This document shows positions 35,382 to 42,963 of a stretch of DNA of 64,000 bases, one piece after another. The first letter of the stretch is position 1; the number at the start of each line of letters is the position of its first letter. The stretch lies in NCBI GenBank assembly GCA_005473895.2, contig SRJI02000001.1, positions 1 to 64,000 of the forward strand, read 5' to 3'. This DNA is from Carideicomes alvinocaridis (GTDB lineage: Bacteria > Pseudomonadota > Alphaproteobacteria > Rhodobacterales > Rhodobacteraceae). A model generated the notes under the pieces. It was given only the letters and a program-made list of their open reading frames with translations, ran no database searches and was not told the DNA's origin. A program made the translations under genes and the position numbers.

Positions 35382-36674
35382 TTACCGGATGTAGCCGAAT
35401 AGCGACGGCAGCCAGAGGCTGAGCGCGGGAATGAACCCCACGAGCAGCAGCACGGCCGTTTCCGCCACCACAAACGGAAGGGCGCCCTTGGACACCTCCT
35501 CCAGCTTGCAGTTCGCGATACCGCCGGCGACGAACAGGTTGACGCCCAGCGGTGGTGTCTGAAAGCCGATCTCGCAGGCGATGACGAACATCACCCCGAA
35601 TTGCAGCGGGTGCAGCCCGGCATCGAGCGCGACCGGCAGAAGCAGCGGCGTGAGGATGACGATCTGGGTGATCGTCTCCATCCACATGCCGACGATGATC
35701 AGCAGGATGGCCAGCATGACGATCATCATCGAGGGATTGGTGATCGTCTCCGTCAGGAAGGACGAGACCTCCTGCGGGATCTGGTGCATGGCGAGGATCC
35801 GGCCGAAGACGAGGCCGGTGGACAGGATGATCAGCACGGTGCCCGAGATGCGCGCGGTGGAGACGAGCGAATCGTAGAACCCCCGCAGGTCGAGCGCCCG
35901 GTTGACGAAGACCCCGATGACGATGGCGTAGAGCACGCCCGCGACGGAGGCCTCGGTCACCGTGAAGATGCCGGAATAGATGCCGCCGAGGATGATCACC
36001 GGCGCCAGCAGCGCCCACTTGGCGCCCCAGAGCGCGCGGCGGATCTCGGCCAGCCGGTCTCCCTCGGTCTCGGGCGAGCCGTAGCCGCGCCGCCGGCTGA
36101 TCAGCGTCGAGGTCAGCCAAAGCGCCACGGCCAGCAGCAGCCCCGGCACGACCCCCGCGACGAAGAGGCCGGTGATCGAGGTCTCGGCCGTGATGCCGTA
36201 GATGATCATCGGGATCGAGGGCGGGATGACCACGCCCAGACCACCGCCGCTTGCCGTCAGCCCGGCGGCAAAGCCCCGGCCGTAGCCGTCCTTGATCATC
36301 GCCGGGATCATGATCGACCCGATGGCCGCGGTCGTCGCCGGGCCCGAGCCGGTGATCGCGGCGAAGAGCGAACAGGCGATGATGGTGACGGTGGCCAGCC
36401 CCCCGGGGCGCGCCCCGACGATGGCCCGCGACAGGCCGATCAGGTCATGAGTCAGGCGCCCCCGCTCCATCAGCGAACCTGCCAGAACGAACATCGGCAC
36501 GGCGATCAGGGTAAAGCTGTCGATCGCGCTGAAGGCGTTCTGCGCCAGGTATTCCAGCGGCAGCCCGGCCGCCAGCAGCCCGGCCAGCGCCGAGACGCCG
36601 AGCGCGGCGGCGATGGGCATTCCCAGCAGCAGCGCGGCGAGGAAAGACAGGGCGATGAGGGCAGCGGGACTCAA
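35382..36674 (-). CDS. TRAP transporter large permease (DctM family)
   Basis: A 430-residue inner-membrane protein with about twelve helices, the ion-coupled transport subunit of the TRAP importer. Family motifs include FTLIAVPMFVLAGSLM, CSLFAAITGSGPATTAAIG, the GGLGVVIPPSIPMIIYG block and IGFQTPPLGVNLFVAGGI. It lies 6 bp after the small permease gene and 16 bp before the binding-protein gene. Confidence 0.96.
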   Translation of the reverse strand: MSPAALIALSFLAALLLGMPIAAALGVSALAGLLAAGLPLEYLAQNAFSAIDSFTLIAVPMFVLAGSLMERGRLTHDLIGLSRAIVGARPGGLATVTIIACSLFAAITGSGPATTAAIGSIMIPAMIKDGYGRGFAAGLTASGGGLGVVIPPSIPMIIYGITAETSITGLFVAGVVPGLLLAVALWLTSTLISRRRGYGSPETEGDRLAEIRRALWGAKWALLAPVIILGGIYSGIFTVTEASVAGVLYAIVIGVFVNRALDLRGFYDSLVSTARISGTVLIILSTGLVFGRILAMHQIPQEVSSFLTETITNPSMMIVMLAILLIIVGMWMETITQIVILTPLLLPVALDAGLHPLQFGVMFVIACEIGFQTPPLGVNLFVAGGIANCKLEEVSKGALPFVVAETAVLLLVGFIPALSLWLPSLFGYIR

Positions 36675-36680
36675 GGCGGA

Positions 36681-37178
36681 TCACATCTCCGTCTGGGCGT
36701 CGGAGAGGTCGAGCTCGCCCCGGATCCGGCGCCGGATGTTGAACAGGATCCGCAGCGACAGGATGAAGAACCCCACCGGCACGATGGCGAAGGCCCAGAT
36801 CAGGTTGATGCCCGTGGTCGGCAGGCGGTAGGGAAAGTCGAGCAGCGACAGCGAATAGGTCACCGCGCCCCAGATCACCACGCCGTTGAACGCCACCCAC
36901 AGAAGGTCGGCGAGGCCCAGCACCACAAACTGCGCCTTCTGCGGCAGCAGCGAGACGTGCAGCGCGACGCGGATGTGCTTGTCGTCGATGGCGGCCACGA
37001 GGAAGCAGGAGTAGACGGCCCAGACGAAGACGAGGCGGATCACCTCCTCCAGCCAGCTGACCGACATGCCGAACCCGAAGCGCAGGATGACCTGCGCCGA
37101 CATCAGCACCACCAGCGCCGTCATCAGGACGGCAGCGGCGATCGCTTCCAGGCTGAACCTCTCCTTTCGGTCCGTCAC
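36681..37178 (-). CDS. TRAP transporter small permease (DctQ family)
   Basis: A 165-residue membrane protein with four helices and the family block WLEEVIRLVFVW near the second helix. It pairs with the DctM-type subunit. First gene of the operon, about 50 bp downstream of an AACCGGTT-centred operator and divergent from the lacI-type gene. Confidence 0.94.
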   Translation of the reverse strand: MTDRKERFSLEAIAAAVLMTALVVLMSAQVILRFGFGMSVSWLEEVIRLVFVWAVYSCFLVAAIDDKHIRVALHVSLLPQKAQFVVLGLADLLWVAFNGVVIWGAVTYSLSLLDFPYRLPTTGINLIWAFAIVPVGFFILSLRILFNIRRRIRGELDLSDAQTEM

Positions 37179-37226
37179 GGTCCCCCTCCTCCCGGGTCAG
37201 CGGATGACGTTTCTGCTTGCCATTAC

Positions 37227-37244
37227 GATGTAACCGGTTTCATC
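37227..37244. promoter_or_regulatory. LacI-type operator in the dctQMP / lacI divergent region
   Basis: An 18-bp palindrome: GATG, T, AACCGGTT, T, CATC. Only the T/T pair breaks the symmetry. The AACCGGTT core with a central CG is typical of LacI/GalR-family operators. It lies 49 bp before dctQ and 130 bp before the regulator gene, and the same core recurs at 40225-40236. Confidence 0.8.
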
Positions 37245-37373
37245 TGGTGTCAAGGAGAGTATCGCACCCGGCGCGCATGGCCGCGACCTCCGTCGCCGGC
37301 CGGCGGGTCGTCAGGGCACTCCTCGCGATGCCCCGAGGGTTGACGAAAGGCCCTGCAACACGGATCAGGACAC

Positions 37374-38453
37374 ATGGTTTCCCGTCGCAGCGACACAGCC
37401 CAGGACGATCCGCAGACCGAGCCCCGCCGGCGCCGGTCCTCAACCTATGCCGGTGTGCGGGACGTGGCGCGGCTGGCCGGCGTCTCCACCGCGACCGTCT
37501 CGCGCGTCTTCAACCGGCCCGAGTCGGTCAGCAAGGACATTCGCCGCAAGGTGCTGGATGCCGCCGACACGCTGACCTACATCCCGCATAACGGGGCGCG
37601 GGCGCTGTCCTCGCACCGCTCGCAGACACTGGGCGTGGTGATTCCCACCATCCAGAACTCGATCTTCGCCGAACAGGTGGAGCATCTTCAGGCCCGCGGG
37701 GCCGAGCTGGGATACAACCTCGTGGTGAAGCTCGCGGGCTTCGACAAGGACCGCGAGCTGGAGCAGGTGCGGGAACTTCTGCGCAACGGCGTGGACGGGA
37801 TCATGCTGATCGGCGCCGACCACCGCCCGGAACTCTACCGCCTGCTCGAGGCGCGGCGCATCGCCTTCGTCAACACCAGCGTCTGCGATCCGGCCTCCCC
37901 CTATCCCAGCGTGGGCTTCGACAATGCGGGGGCCATGGCACGCATGACCCGCCACCTGCTGAGCCTCGGCCACCGGCGAATCGGTGTGCTGGCCGGCGAC
38001 ATCGAGGGCAGCGACCGGGTGCGCCTGCGGCTCGACGGGATCGAACAGGCGCTGGCCGAGGAAGGGCTGGAACTGCCCGATCACCGGCTGATCTTCAGCA
38101 GCTATTCCATGGCCGATTCCCGTGCCAGCTGCCGCGAACTGATCCGCCGCGATCCGAACCTCACGGCGATCATCTGCCACAACGACGTGCAGGCCTTTGC
38201 CGCGGTGCTGGAGCTTCAGAGCCTCGGGATCAGCGTGCCGGATCAATGCTCGGTCACCGGCTTCGACGATCTGGAATGGGCGCGGCACCTCGTGCCCGCG
38301 CTGACCACGGTGCGGGTGGATTGGGGGCGCATGGCGCGGCTGGCCACCGACGCGCTGGTGGCGCAGCTCGACGAGAAGGACTTCGCGCATACCACGCAGG
38401 TCGACGCGGACCTCGTGCTGCGCGACTCCACCGCCCCGCCGCCGGACGCCTAG
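37374..38453 (+). CDS. LacI-family transcriptional regulator
   Basis: A 359-residue repressor-type protein. The helix-turn-helix and hinge (about residues 28-85) contain VRDVARLAGVSTATVSRVFN and the hinge region NGARALSS; the rest is the sugar-binding periplasmic-protein-like domain (about 88-350). It diverges from the TRAP operon and converges on the kinase gene. Matching palindromes upstream of both the TRAP operon and the kinase/epimerase promoters indicate that it controls the whole 34-43 kb sugar module. The inducer is probably the imported compound or a phosphorylated product. Confidence 0.94.
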   Translation: MVSRRSDTAQDDPQTEPRRRRSSTYAGVRDVARLAGVSTATVSRVFNRPESVSKDIRRKVLDAADTLTYIPHNGARALSSHRSQTLGVVIPTIQNSIFAEQVEHLQARGAELGYNLVVKLAGFDKDRELEQVRELLRNGVDGIMLIGADHRPELYRLLEARRIAFVNTSVCDPASPYPSVGFDNAGAMARMTRHLLSLGHRRIGVLAGDIEGSDRVRLRLDGIEQALAEEGLELPDHRLIFSSYSMADSRASCRELIRRDPNLTAIICHNDVQAFAAVLELQSLGISVPDQCSVTGFDDLEWARHLVPALTTVRVDWGRMARLATDALVAQLDEKDFAHTTQVDADLVLRDSTAPPPDA

Positions 38454-38477
38454 TGCAGGGCGCCCGGCGCCAGTCGC

Positions 38478-40181
38478 CTAACCCAGGGCGCGCGCCAGAT
38501 CCTCGGCAGGATCCCCTGCACCGGCCAGCGCCGACACCCGTTCCGACCGCCCGCGCCAGGCCTCGGTCTGGACGATGACGCCCCGCGGCGGCACGTCCTG
38601 CCCGTCGATCTCGGCCTCGATTTCGCCCCGGTCCTCGTCCAGCATCCACCACTCCGGGCGCAGGCCGGCCGCCAGCAGCGCGCGGGCGAGCTCGGATGGG
38701 TCCGCAGCCTCGCGCAAGTCCAGCAGAACCTCGTGCCGGGTCTCCGCCGCAGCGGCACAGATGGCAGCGATTTTCTCCATATCATCAGCGCCTTGCGGCG
38801 CGATCCTCACAACATGTTCGCGCGGCCAGCGGCGCAGGGTGGACATCAGCCGCACCCCGGCGCCGAGGCCCGACCCGGTGCAGGCGTCAGGCAGGTTTCG
38901 CGCGATCCAGGCGCCCCGGCCGGTGGCGACGGCGAGCGTGGAAAACCCCTCGGTCGCGGGCCAGATGACAGCCTTCACCCCGCCCTCCGCGATGGTCGCG
39001 GCCGTGGCGCGCAGCAGGTCGCGGCCCGCGTCGGGCAGCACCCTGCCGAGGTCCAGCACCCCGTCCGGCACCGGCTTGTCTTGCCGGCCCAGCAGCGCGT
39101 GCAGGCGGCGCATCCCGGCGCTTTCCTCCGGCTGGCGGATACCGCCCTGCATGAAGAGCGCGATCTCCTTGTCCGAGGGCGCCGAATCCGAACAGCCGTG
39201 GCGCGCCACGTTGACCGCGCCGCAGGCATTGGCCAGCCGCGACGCCGCCTGAATCCCGTCCCGGCGCAGCCAGCCGGTGGTCATCCCGGCCATGAAGCTG
39301 TCGCCCGCGCCCGCGGTGTTCATCACCTCGATCTCGAAGCCCGGGACGACCGTGCCCTGCTCCAGATCGTCGGGGATCGGGCCGTCGAAGGTGACGCAGC
39401 CCGCCGGGCCGCGCTTCAGCACGATGGTGGCCTCGCTCAGCGCCCGGATGCCGCGCACCGCCTCCAGGCTGTCCTCGGCGCCGCCGGCGATGGCAATCTC
39501 TTCCTCCGTGCCGACGACCAGATCGAAATCAGGCAGGAATTCCGCGAAGTGGCGCGTCACTTCGTCCGAGGCGACAAAGGCCGCCTCGCCCTCGCCATGC
39601 CCCACCAGCCCCCAGAGCGCGGGGCGGTAATCGATGTCGAGCGCGGTGGCGCAGCCCGCCTCGCGCGCCAGGTCCAGCGCCCGGCGACAGGTCGCGCGCA
39701 GCTCGTCCGAGGCAAAGAACGACCCGTTGATCAGGACCGCCCGCGCGTCGCGGAACAGTTCGGGGTCGAGGTCGTCGGGCTGCAGGTTCAGGTAGGCGCC
39801 ACCCTTGGCGAACAGGTCGCGGGGAAAGGTCTGCTGGTCGCGCACGCCCAGCACGCAGATCGGCGTCGGCGCCTGCGGATCGGTCCGCACGCCCGAGACA
39901 TCGACGCCGTTCCGCGCCAGCGTCTCGCGCACGGTGCGGCCCATGTGATCGTCGCCCACCCGCAGGATCATCGCGGTCTGCATGCCCAGCCGGGCCGCGC
40001 CGATGCAGATGTTGCAGGCGCTGCCGCCCACGTAGATCGAGAAGGAGATCGCGTCCTCCAGCCGGCCGCCCAGCTGGTCTGCATAGAGGTCGGCGATGCC
40101 GCGCCCAATGCAGACAAGGTCCAGCCGTCGCTCTCCGACCCCGGCAAGCGCCTCTTCGAAACGTCCCGCGCCCTGCGCCAT
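38478..40181 (-). CDS. PfkB-family carbohydrate kinase with C-terminal DUF2090-like domain
   Basis: A 567-residue protein. Residues 20-335 form a PfkB/ribokinase-type kinase with the N-terminal YVGGSACNICIGAARLG block and the catalytic NTAGAGDSF motif (Asp294). The remaining 230 residues resemble a divergent DUF2090 domain, found fused to IolC-type 5-dehydro-2-deoxygluconokinases; the block RPEWWMLDE matches the RPDWWKL-like core I associate with that domain. IolC-like function is therefore possible but unproven. The start ATG at 40181 has a GGAGGAG site. A palindromic operator lies 44 bp upstream. Confidence 0.85.
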   Translation of the reverse strand: MAQGAGRFEEALAGVGERRLDLVCIGRGIADLYADQLGGRLEDAISFSIYVGGSACNICIGAARLGMQTAMILRVGDDHMGRTVRETLARNGVDVSGVRTDPQAPTPICVLGVRDQQTFPRDLFAKGGAYLNLQPDDLDPELFRDARAVLINGSFFASDELRATCRRALDLAREAGCATALDIDYRPALWGLVGHGEGEAAFVASDEVTRHFAEFLPDFDLVVGTEEEIAIAGGAEDSLEAVRGIRALSEATIVLKRGPAGCVTFDGPIPDDLEQGTVVPGFEIEVMNTAGAGDSFMAGMTTGWLRRDGIQAASRLANACGAVNVARHGCSDSAPSDKEIALFMQGGIRQPEESAGMRRLHALLGRQDKPVPDGVLDLGRVLPDAGRDLLRATAATIAEGGVKAVIWPATEGFSTLAVATGRGAWIARNLPDACTGSGLGAGVRLMSTLRRWPREHVVRIAPQGADDMEKIAAICAAAAETRHEVLLDLREAADPSELARALLAAGLRPEWWMLDEDRGEIEAEIDGQDVPPRGVIVQTEAWRGRSERVSALAGAGDPAEDLARALG

Positions 40182-40224
40182 CTTTTCTCCTCCGCGTGCT
40201 GATCCGGACATGGTCATCTGTTAC

Positions 40225-40236
40225 GTAACCGGTTAC
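40225..40236. promoter_or_regulatory. LacI-type operator in the kinase / epimerase divergent region
   Basis: A perfect 12-bp palindrome GTAACCGGTTAC between the pfkB-type gene (minus) and the epimerase gene (plus). It shares the TAACCGGTT core with the operator at 37227-37244, so one LacI-family protein probably controls both divergent promoter pairs. Confidence 0.82.
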
Positions 40237-40306
40237 ATATTGCAAGGGGAGTGATTCAGCCAGACGGCGGATCCGCCCCTCGGAGGGAGGCCGCAAGGGA
40301 GTGAGA

Positions 40307-41215
40307 ATGGCCAGGACAGCGATCCATGCCGGCGTCTGGTCGGCGGACCCGGCGCCCGACAACGTACGCCGCGTGCTGGAGCTTGCGGCGGAATGCGGCT
40401 TCGACCATCTCGCCCTGCCCCTGCGCGATCCTGCCGCGATGGACCCCGGGGCGCTGGCCCGCGCGGCTGACGGCTCCGGCGCCGGGCTGATCGGGACCGC
40501 GGGGATGCCCCCCGGCGGCGATATCGGCTCCGACGACCCGGAGCGGCGCGAGCGCGGTCGGCAGCATCTCGAACGGGTGATCGCCACGGCGCGCGATATC
40601 GGCATGACGCAGATCAACGGCGCGCTTTACGGTCCGCTGGGCCATGCGCCCCGCCCCGCGACACGCGACGACATGGCCCGCAGCGCCGAGACCCTCGGCG
40701 AAATCGCAGACCTCGCGGCGGAGGCGGGTATCCTGCTCTGTGCCGAGGCGGTGAACCGCTACGAGACCTCGATGATCAACACCGTGGCGCAGGGCCTCGC
40801 CTACCTGGAGCTGGCCGACCGGCCGAACCTGCGCCTGCATGTCGACACCTATCACATGGCGATCGAGGAGCGGGACGCCCCCGCCGCGGCCCGCGCCGCC
40901 CTGCCCCGGCTCGGCTATTTCGAGCTGGACCAGAGCCACCGCGGACGGCTGGACGAGGGCAGCCTCGACCTCGCCCGCATCGCGGCGCCCGTCCGGGACG
41001 GCGGCTATGACGGGCTGATCGGGGTCGAAGCCTTTGCCCGCAGCCGGCTCGCCCCCGGCCATGCCGATGCGCTGGCCGTCTGGCGCGACCATTTCGACGA
41101 CGGCACGGCGCTGGCGCGGCAGGCGCGCGCGCTGATCCGCGAGATTTTCGAGACGCCGCAGGACGGCGCCGCCCCATCCCGAAACCGGGAGACCGCAGGA
41201 GGACAGACCCGATGA
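40307..41215 (+). CDS. Sugar (phosphate) isomerase/epimerase, TIM barrel (tagatose 3-epimerase-like)
   Basis: A 302-residue AP-endonuclease-2-type TIM barrel. By eye it aligns with D-tagatose/D-psicose 3-epimerases: metal ligands Glu147 (AEAVNRYE), Asp180 (HVDTYHM) and Glu241 (GVEAF) are present. The usual His ligand in the GHFH-type strand appears as Glu206 (GYFELDQSHRG), so metal binding or substrate differs from the classic enzymes. I chose the ATG at 40307 (AGGGAG site) over a GTG six bases earlier. First gene of the epimerase-SDR-aldolase operon; the end overlaps the next start by four bases. Confidence 0.85.
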   Translation: MARTAIHAGVWSADPAPDNVRRVLELAAECGFDHLALPLRDPAAMDPGALARAADGSGAGLIGTAGMPPGGDIGSDDPERRERGRQHLERVIATARDIGMTQINGALYGPLGHAPRPATRDDMARSAETLGEIADLAAEAGILLCAEAVNRYETSMINTVAQGLAYLELADRPNLRLHVDTYHMAIEERDAPAAARAALPRLGYFELDQSHRGRLDEGSLDLARIAAPVRDGGYDGLIGVEAFARSRLAPGHADALAVWRDHFDDGTALARQARALIREIFETPQDGAAPSRNRETAGGQTR

Positions 41216-41955
41216 GCAACCACAAGAGCAGGCTCGCCCTCGTGACCGGCGCGGCAGGCACGCTGGGCCGCGCCATCGTCCGGCAACTGGTCGAGGACGG
41301 CCACCGGGTGATCGCCACCGACCTCAAGGCCGAGCCGATGGCCGACCTCGTGGAAGAGCTGGGCGACCGCGTCTCCACCCTGGGCTTCGACGTCTCCGAT
41401 CCGGCGGCGGTGGAAGAGGCGTGCAAGCGCATCGCGACCGAACACGGCCCGGTCGAGATTCTCGTCAACAACGCGGGGATCCTGTCGAACAACAAGGCGG
41501 TGGAGACCTCGCCCGAGGAATGGCGCAAGGTCATGTCGGTCAACCTCGACAGCGCCTTCTACCTGTCGCGACTGGTGCTGCCCGCCATGCGCGAGGCCGG
41601 CTGGGGCCGGATCGTCAATGTCTGTTCGCTGGGCATCAAGACCGGCGGCCTGACCGCCGGCACCGCCTATGCCTCGTCCAAGGGCGGCATGGGGGTGCTG
41701 ACCTTCTCGCTGGCGCGCGAGACGGCGGCGCAGGGGATCACCGTGAACGGCGTGGCCCCGGGCTACGTGCTGACCCCCATGGTCACCGAGCAGCTGACCG
41801 AGGCGCAGCGGCAGGAGCTGCTGCAGGACATCCCCGTGCGCCGTTTCTGCGCCGCCGAGGAAGTCGCCCACCTGATCGCCTACCTCGCCGGGCCCCATGC
41901 GGGCTTCATCACCGGGGAGATCGTCGACATCAACGGCGGCCTTCACATGGACTAG
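41212..41955 (+). CDS. Short-chain dehydrogenase/reductase of the sugar module
   Basis: A 247-residue SDR with cofactor motif TGAAGTLG at residues 12-19, NNAG at 86-89 and catalytic Ser139, Tyr153 and Lys157 (YASSK). Asp37 at the end of the second strand (IATDL) suggests NAD. It is translationally coupled to the epimerase by an ATGA overlap and is followed by an aldolase, so it likely oxidises a polyol or sugar in the same pathway. Its last codons and stop are part of a 26-bp tandem duplication. Confidence 0.92.
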   Translation: MSNHKSRLALVTGAAGTLGRAIVRQLVEDGHRVIATDLKAEPMADLVEELGDRVSTLGFDVSDPAAVEEACKRIATEHGPVEILVNNAGILSNNKAVETSPEEWRKVMSVNLDSAFYLSRLVLPAMREAGWGRIVNVCSLGIKTGGLTAGTAYASSKGGMGVLTFSLARETAAQGITVNGVAPGYVLTPMVTEQLTEAQRQELLQDIPVRRFCAAEEVAHLIAYLAGPHAGFITGEIVDINGGLHMD

Positions 41956-41996
41956 GCCCGGGCGACCGGGCAATGGACTAGGCCCGGGCGACCGGG
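41947..41996. repeat. 26-bp tandem duplication across the SDR stop codon
   Basis: The 24-bp sequence beginning ATGGACTAGGCCCGGG occurs at 41947-41970 and again, identical, at 41973-41996, separated by CA. The first copy contains the last codons and TAG stop of the SDR; the second lies in the gap before the aldolase gene. It looks like a recent slippage or replication duplication. Confidence 0.9.
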
Positions 41997-42011
41997 GAAA
42001 GGAGCCTTGCG

Positions 42012-42878
42012 ATGACAATGCAGTCACTGGCGCCCATGCTGCGCCATGCGGCGGAGAACGGCTATGCCGTGCCGCAGTTCAACGTGGACACGCTCGACAT
42101 CGCGCAGGCGGTGCTGGAGACGGCGACCGAGATGCGTGCGCCGGTCATCCTCGCGCTTGGCCAGGCGGTGGATCGCGCCGGGCGGCTGGAGCCGATGATC
42201 GCCGGGCTGCGCGTCATGGCCGAGGCCGCGCCGATCCCGGTCTGCCTGCATCTCGACCATTCCGAATCCCTGCCCCAGATCGGCCGCGCCCTGCGCGCCG
42301 GCTGCACCGGGCTGATGATCGATGCCTCTGCCCGGCCGCTGGAAGAGAACATCGCCGCCACCCGCACGGTATTGGAGCTCTGCGCGGAAGCCGATGCCGG
42401 CGTGGAGGCCGAGCTGGGCCGCATCGCCGGGGTCGAGGATGACCTCGTCGTGTCCGAGGACGAGGCCGGCAAGGTCGACGCCGCCACGGTCGCGCAGTTT
42501 CTCGACGGCGTGCGGCCCGATGCGCTGGCCGTGGCGGTGGGCACGGCACACGGGTTCTACGACGCCCCGCCCGAGATCGATTTCGACCTGATCGCCGAGC
42601 TCGCGTCGCTGTCCCCGCCCCCGCTGGTGCTGCACGGCGGCACCGGGCTGGAGGACGAGGTGCTGACGCGCTGCGTGGATGCGGGCTTTGCCAAGATGAA
42701 CTTCGCGACCGAGCTGCGCGGCGGCTACCTTTCCGCCGTGGCCGCGGCCGGACAGGACGGGGCCAACATCTTCGACGCGCTCGCCTCGGGACAGGACGCG
42801 ATCCGGCGCATCGTGAAGACCAAGCTCCGGCTGCTCCGCACGGCGGACCGGGCGCAGGGCCCCCGTCCCGGCGAGTGA
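42012..42878 (+). CDS. Class II fructose-bisphosphate aldolase family protein
   Basis: A 288-residue zinc-dependent aldolase of the Fba/GatY/IolJ family. The catalytic Asp82 and zinc ligand His83 are in HLDHS, the other zinc ligands are likely His179 (GTAHGFY) and His207 (LHGGTG), and VEAELGRIAG is the conserved loop. An AAAGGAG site precedes the start. It probably performs the final carbon-carbon cleavage in the sugar module, after the PfkB kinase, to give triose-type products. The specific substrate is not readable. Confidence 0.92.
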   Translation: MTMQSLAPMLRHAAENGYAVPQFNVDTLDIAQAVLETATEMRAPVILALGQAVDRAGRLEPMIAGLRVMAEAAPIPVCLHLDHSESLPQIGRALRAGCTGLMIDASARPLEENIAATRTVLELCAEADAGVEAELGRIAGVEDDLVVSEDEAGKVDAATVAQFLDGVRPDALAVAVGTAHGFYDAPPEIDFDLIAELASLSPPPLVLHGGTGLEDEVLTRCVDAGFAKMNFATELRGGYLSAVAAAGQDGANIFDALASGQDAIRRIVKTKLRLLRTADRAQGPRPGE

Positions 42879-42963
42879 CGGAACCGCCCTTCGCCGGTGA
42901 TCAGGCACAAGGCCCGCCCTGCGAGCGCCGAGGATGGCCCGCGGCAGTCTTCCCCCGTCCTGT

